Source: Bacteroidales bacterium (GTDB lineage: Bacteria > Bacteroidota > Bacteroidia > Bacteroidales > B18-G4). From it: 6,972 bases of DNA. Within the stretch, counting starts at the first letter, position 1; every line of letters begins with the position of its first letter. The notes beneath the pieces are model-generated. The model saw only the letters and a program-made list of their open reading frames with translations. It did no database searches and was not told where the DNA came from. The DNA is taken from the NCBI GenBank assembly GCA_023145125.1, contig JAGLEK010000512.1, positions 1 to 6,972 on the forward strand, read 5' to 3'. The position numbers were made by a program, and so were the translations under genes. Shown here piece by piece: positions 5,584 to 6,972 of the stretch.

Positions 5584-6972
5584 ATGGCAAGAAAAAAACC
5601 ATTCCCCAAATATGAAAAAGTAGAGATAATTGATGCCGGCTCGGAGGGCAAGGCTGTTGCCAGGGTCGATAACATGGTCATCTTTGTGCCTTTTGTAGTG
5701 CCCGGGGACGTAGTCGATATACAGGTTGTAAGGAAGAAAAAGAGTTTTTTTGAAGGGCGGGCTGAGAAGTTCTATACCTATTCCGATAAAAGGGTTAAGC
5801 CTGAATGCAGCCATTTTGGATTGTGTGGGGGATGCCGCTGGCAGAACATGGATTACAAGGAGCAGCTTCATTATAAGCAGAAGCAGGTAAGCGATAACCT
5901 TGAAAGGATCGGTGGCCTGAACCTTCCTGAAATATCTCCCATTCTTGCCTCTGAGAATATATACCATTACAGGAACAAGCTGGAGTATTCCTTCTCTAAC
6001 AGGAAATGGCTTGTGGAGAAGCCTGATCCCGACAATCCGCTACATCAGAACAGGGATGGACTTGGATTTCACCTGCCGGGCATGTTCGACCGCATCCTGG
6101 ATATTGACACCTGTTACCTGCAAAAGGATCCCTCTAATGCCATCCGCCTGGCAGTGCGGGATTTTGCCCTTGAAAATGAATATGAGTTCTATGATGTGAA
6201 AAAGTGGGATGGCTATCTGCGAAACCTGATTATCCGCACCTCATCGACAGGTGACCTTATGGTGATAATGGTTTTTCGTTTTGTTGACCATATCAAGATG
6301 CCGGCATTGCTTGATCATATTGCTGAAAAATTTCCTGAGATCACCTCCCTGATGTATGTCATCAATGATAAGCGCAATGATGATATCTCCGACCTCGAAG
6401 TAAAACATTATAAAGGTGATTCCTTTATTATGGAAGAGATGGAAGGCCTTAAGTTCAAGATTGGGCCGAAATCATTCTTTCAAACTAATCGCGACCAGGC
6501 ACTTAAGCTGTACAATACTGTAAAGGAATTTGCCGGGCTGAAAGGGGATGAAATCGTGTACGACCTGTATACCGGAACCGGTACCATCGCGGCATTCGTA
6601 TCACGTTTTGCCAAAAAGGTTATTGGACTGGAATATATTGCAGAAGCCATTGAAGATGCCAGGGAGAATTCTGAGCTCAATGATATTTCTAATACCGGCT
6701 TTTTTGCCGGGGATATTCTTCGCGTGCTGAATGATGATTTTATTAAAGAAAATGGCAAGCCTGATGTTATAATAACCGATCCGCCACGTGCAGGCATGCA
6801 TGATAAGGTGGTCAGGCAGATCATGAAGGTAGGCCCGGAGAAGATCGTATATGTAAGCTGCAACCCGGCCACCCAGGCCCGTGATCTGGCGATACTCACA
6901 GAGCAATACAGCATTGAAAGGGTCCAGCCCGTCGACATGTTTCCGCAAACGCATCATGTGGAGAATGTTGTT
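5584..6972 (+). CDS. rlmD: 23S rRNA (uracil-1939-C5)-methyltransferase RlmD, 3' end cut by window edge
   Basis: This SAM-dependent enzyme of the TrmA/RumA family makes 5-methyluridine in 23S rRNA, most likely at U1939 (E. coli numbering). The reading frame is open for 463 codons to the window edge. A TRAM-type RNA-binding domain spans about residues 8-66. Four cysteines for a 4Fe-4S cluster are present: C75, C81 and C84 in CSHFGLCGGC, and C177 in IDTCYLQ. The methyltransferase part has FFQTN (Q300), DLYTGTGTIA from D327 (where E. coli-type enzymes read DLYCGIG), the SAM-binding acid E350 in GLEYIAEAIEDA, DPPRAG (399-404), the catalytic nucleophile C426 in YVSCNPATQARDL, and the conserved glutamate E460 in HHVENVV. 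Since this glutamate lies close to the C-terminus in the family, probably only about 5-15 residues are missing. The start at 5584 gives the usual MARKKPFPKYEKVEI N-terminus. Target U1939 is inferred from family; a TrmA-like or dual 23S target cannot be excluded from sequence alone. Confidence 0.95.
   Translation, partial: MARKKPFPKYEKVEIIDAGSEGKAVARVDNMVIFVPFVVPGDVVDIQVVRKKKSFFEGRAEKFYTYSDKRVKPECSHFGLCGGCRWQNMDYKEQLHYKQKQVSDNLERIGGLNLPEISPILASENIYHYRNKLEYSFSNRKWLVEKPDPDNPLHQNRDGLGFHLPGMFDRILDIDTCYLQKDPSNAIRLAVRDFALENEYEFYDVKKWDGYLRNLIIRTSSTGDLMVIMVFRFVDHIKMPALLDHIAEKFPEITSLMYVINDKRNDDISDLEVKHYKGDSFIMEEMEGLKFKIGPKSFFQTNRDQALKLYNTVKEFAGLKGDEIVYDLYTGTGTIAAFVSRFAKKVIGLEYIAEAIEDARENSELNDISNTGFFAGDILRVLNDDFIKENGKPDVIITDPPRAGMHDKVVRQIMKVGPEKIVYVSCNPATQARDLAILTEQYSIERVQPVDMFPQTHHVENVV

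Noticed and set aside
6562..6591. DLYTGTG in RlmD in place of the DLYCGIG of E. coli-type enzymes, as a possible loss of function
   Set aside because: The glycine pattern of the SAM-binding loop is kept, the changed cysteine is not the catalytic one, and the nucleophile C426 and glutamate E460 are present.
6480..6938. A 152-codon open frame on the minus strand opposite rlmD
   Set aside because: The plus strand here encodes the complete set of RlmD methyltransferase motifs; the antisense product is serine-rich and low in complexity with no family features.
1..6972. A hidden defence, mobile or biosynthetic system spanning the window
   Set aside because: All four genes are accounted for as three known housekeeping enzymes and one secreted protein. 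No integrase, transposase, terminal repeats, tRNA or partner-gene cassette is visible.

Overview
The window looks like ordinary chromosome of a Bacteroidota bacterium, probably class Bacteroidia. The support is a secreted protein with a type IX secretion (T9SS) C-terminal sorting domain, two promoter boxes of the Bacteroidota TAnnTTTG type, the lack of clear Shine-Dalgarno sequences before the starts, and the style of the housekeeping proteins. I cannot place it to genus.

Layout. A complete gcvP (glycine decarboxylase P-protein, + strand, 23-2890) is followed by a short purine-rich repetitive tail and a likely intrinsic terminator. The terminator's T-rich tract runs into the stop codon of the next gene, which converges from the other strand. 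On the minus strand lie two genes read right to left: nnr (5414-3903), a fused NAD(P)HX epimerase/dehydratase, and 58 bases downstream a secreted T9SS-sorted protein of unknown function (3844-2966). To the right, nnr and rlmD (+ strand, 5584 to the window edge, missing only its last few codons) are divergent. Each has a TAnnTTTG-type -7 box, and between the two boxes is a degenerate 7-base tandem repeat.

How the genes relate. GcvP works in one-carbon and glycine metabolism, Nnr repairs damaged NAD(P)H, and RlmD makes a 5-methyluridine in 23S rRNA. These are unrelated housekeeping jobs and I see no shared pathway. The T9SS protein is the only accessory-looking gene. It may be transcribed with nnr, because no promoter of the recognised type precedes it.

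I found no mobile element, CRISPR array, RNA gene, toxin-antitoxin or defence system, and no convincing new multi-gene system. No gene-free stretch exceeds 300 bases. The most unusual signal is the heptanucleotide array between the divergent nnr and rlmD promoters. Next come the aromatic-rich surface protein and a small out-of-frame start codon five bases before the rlmD start.
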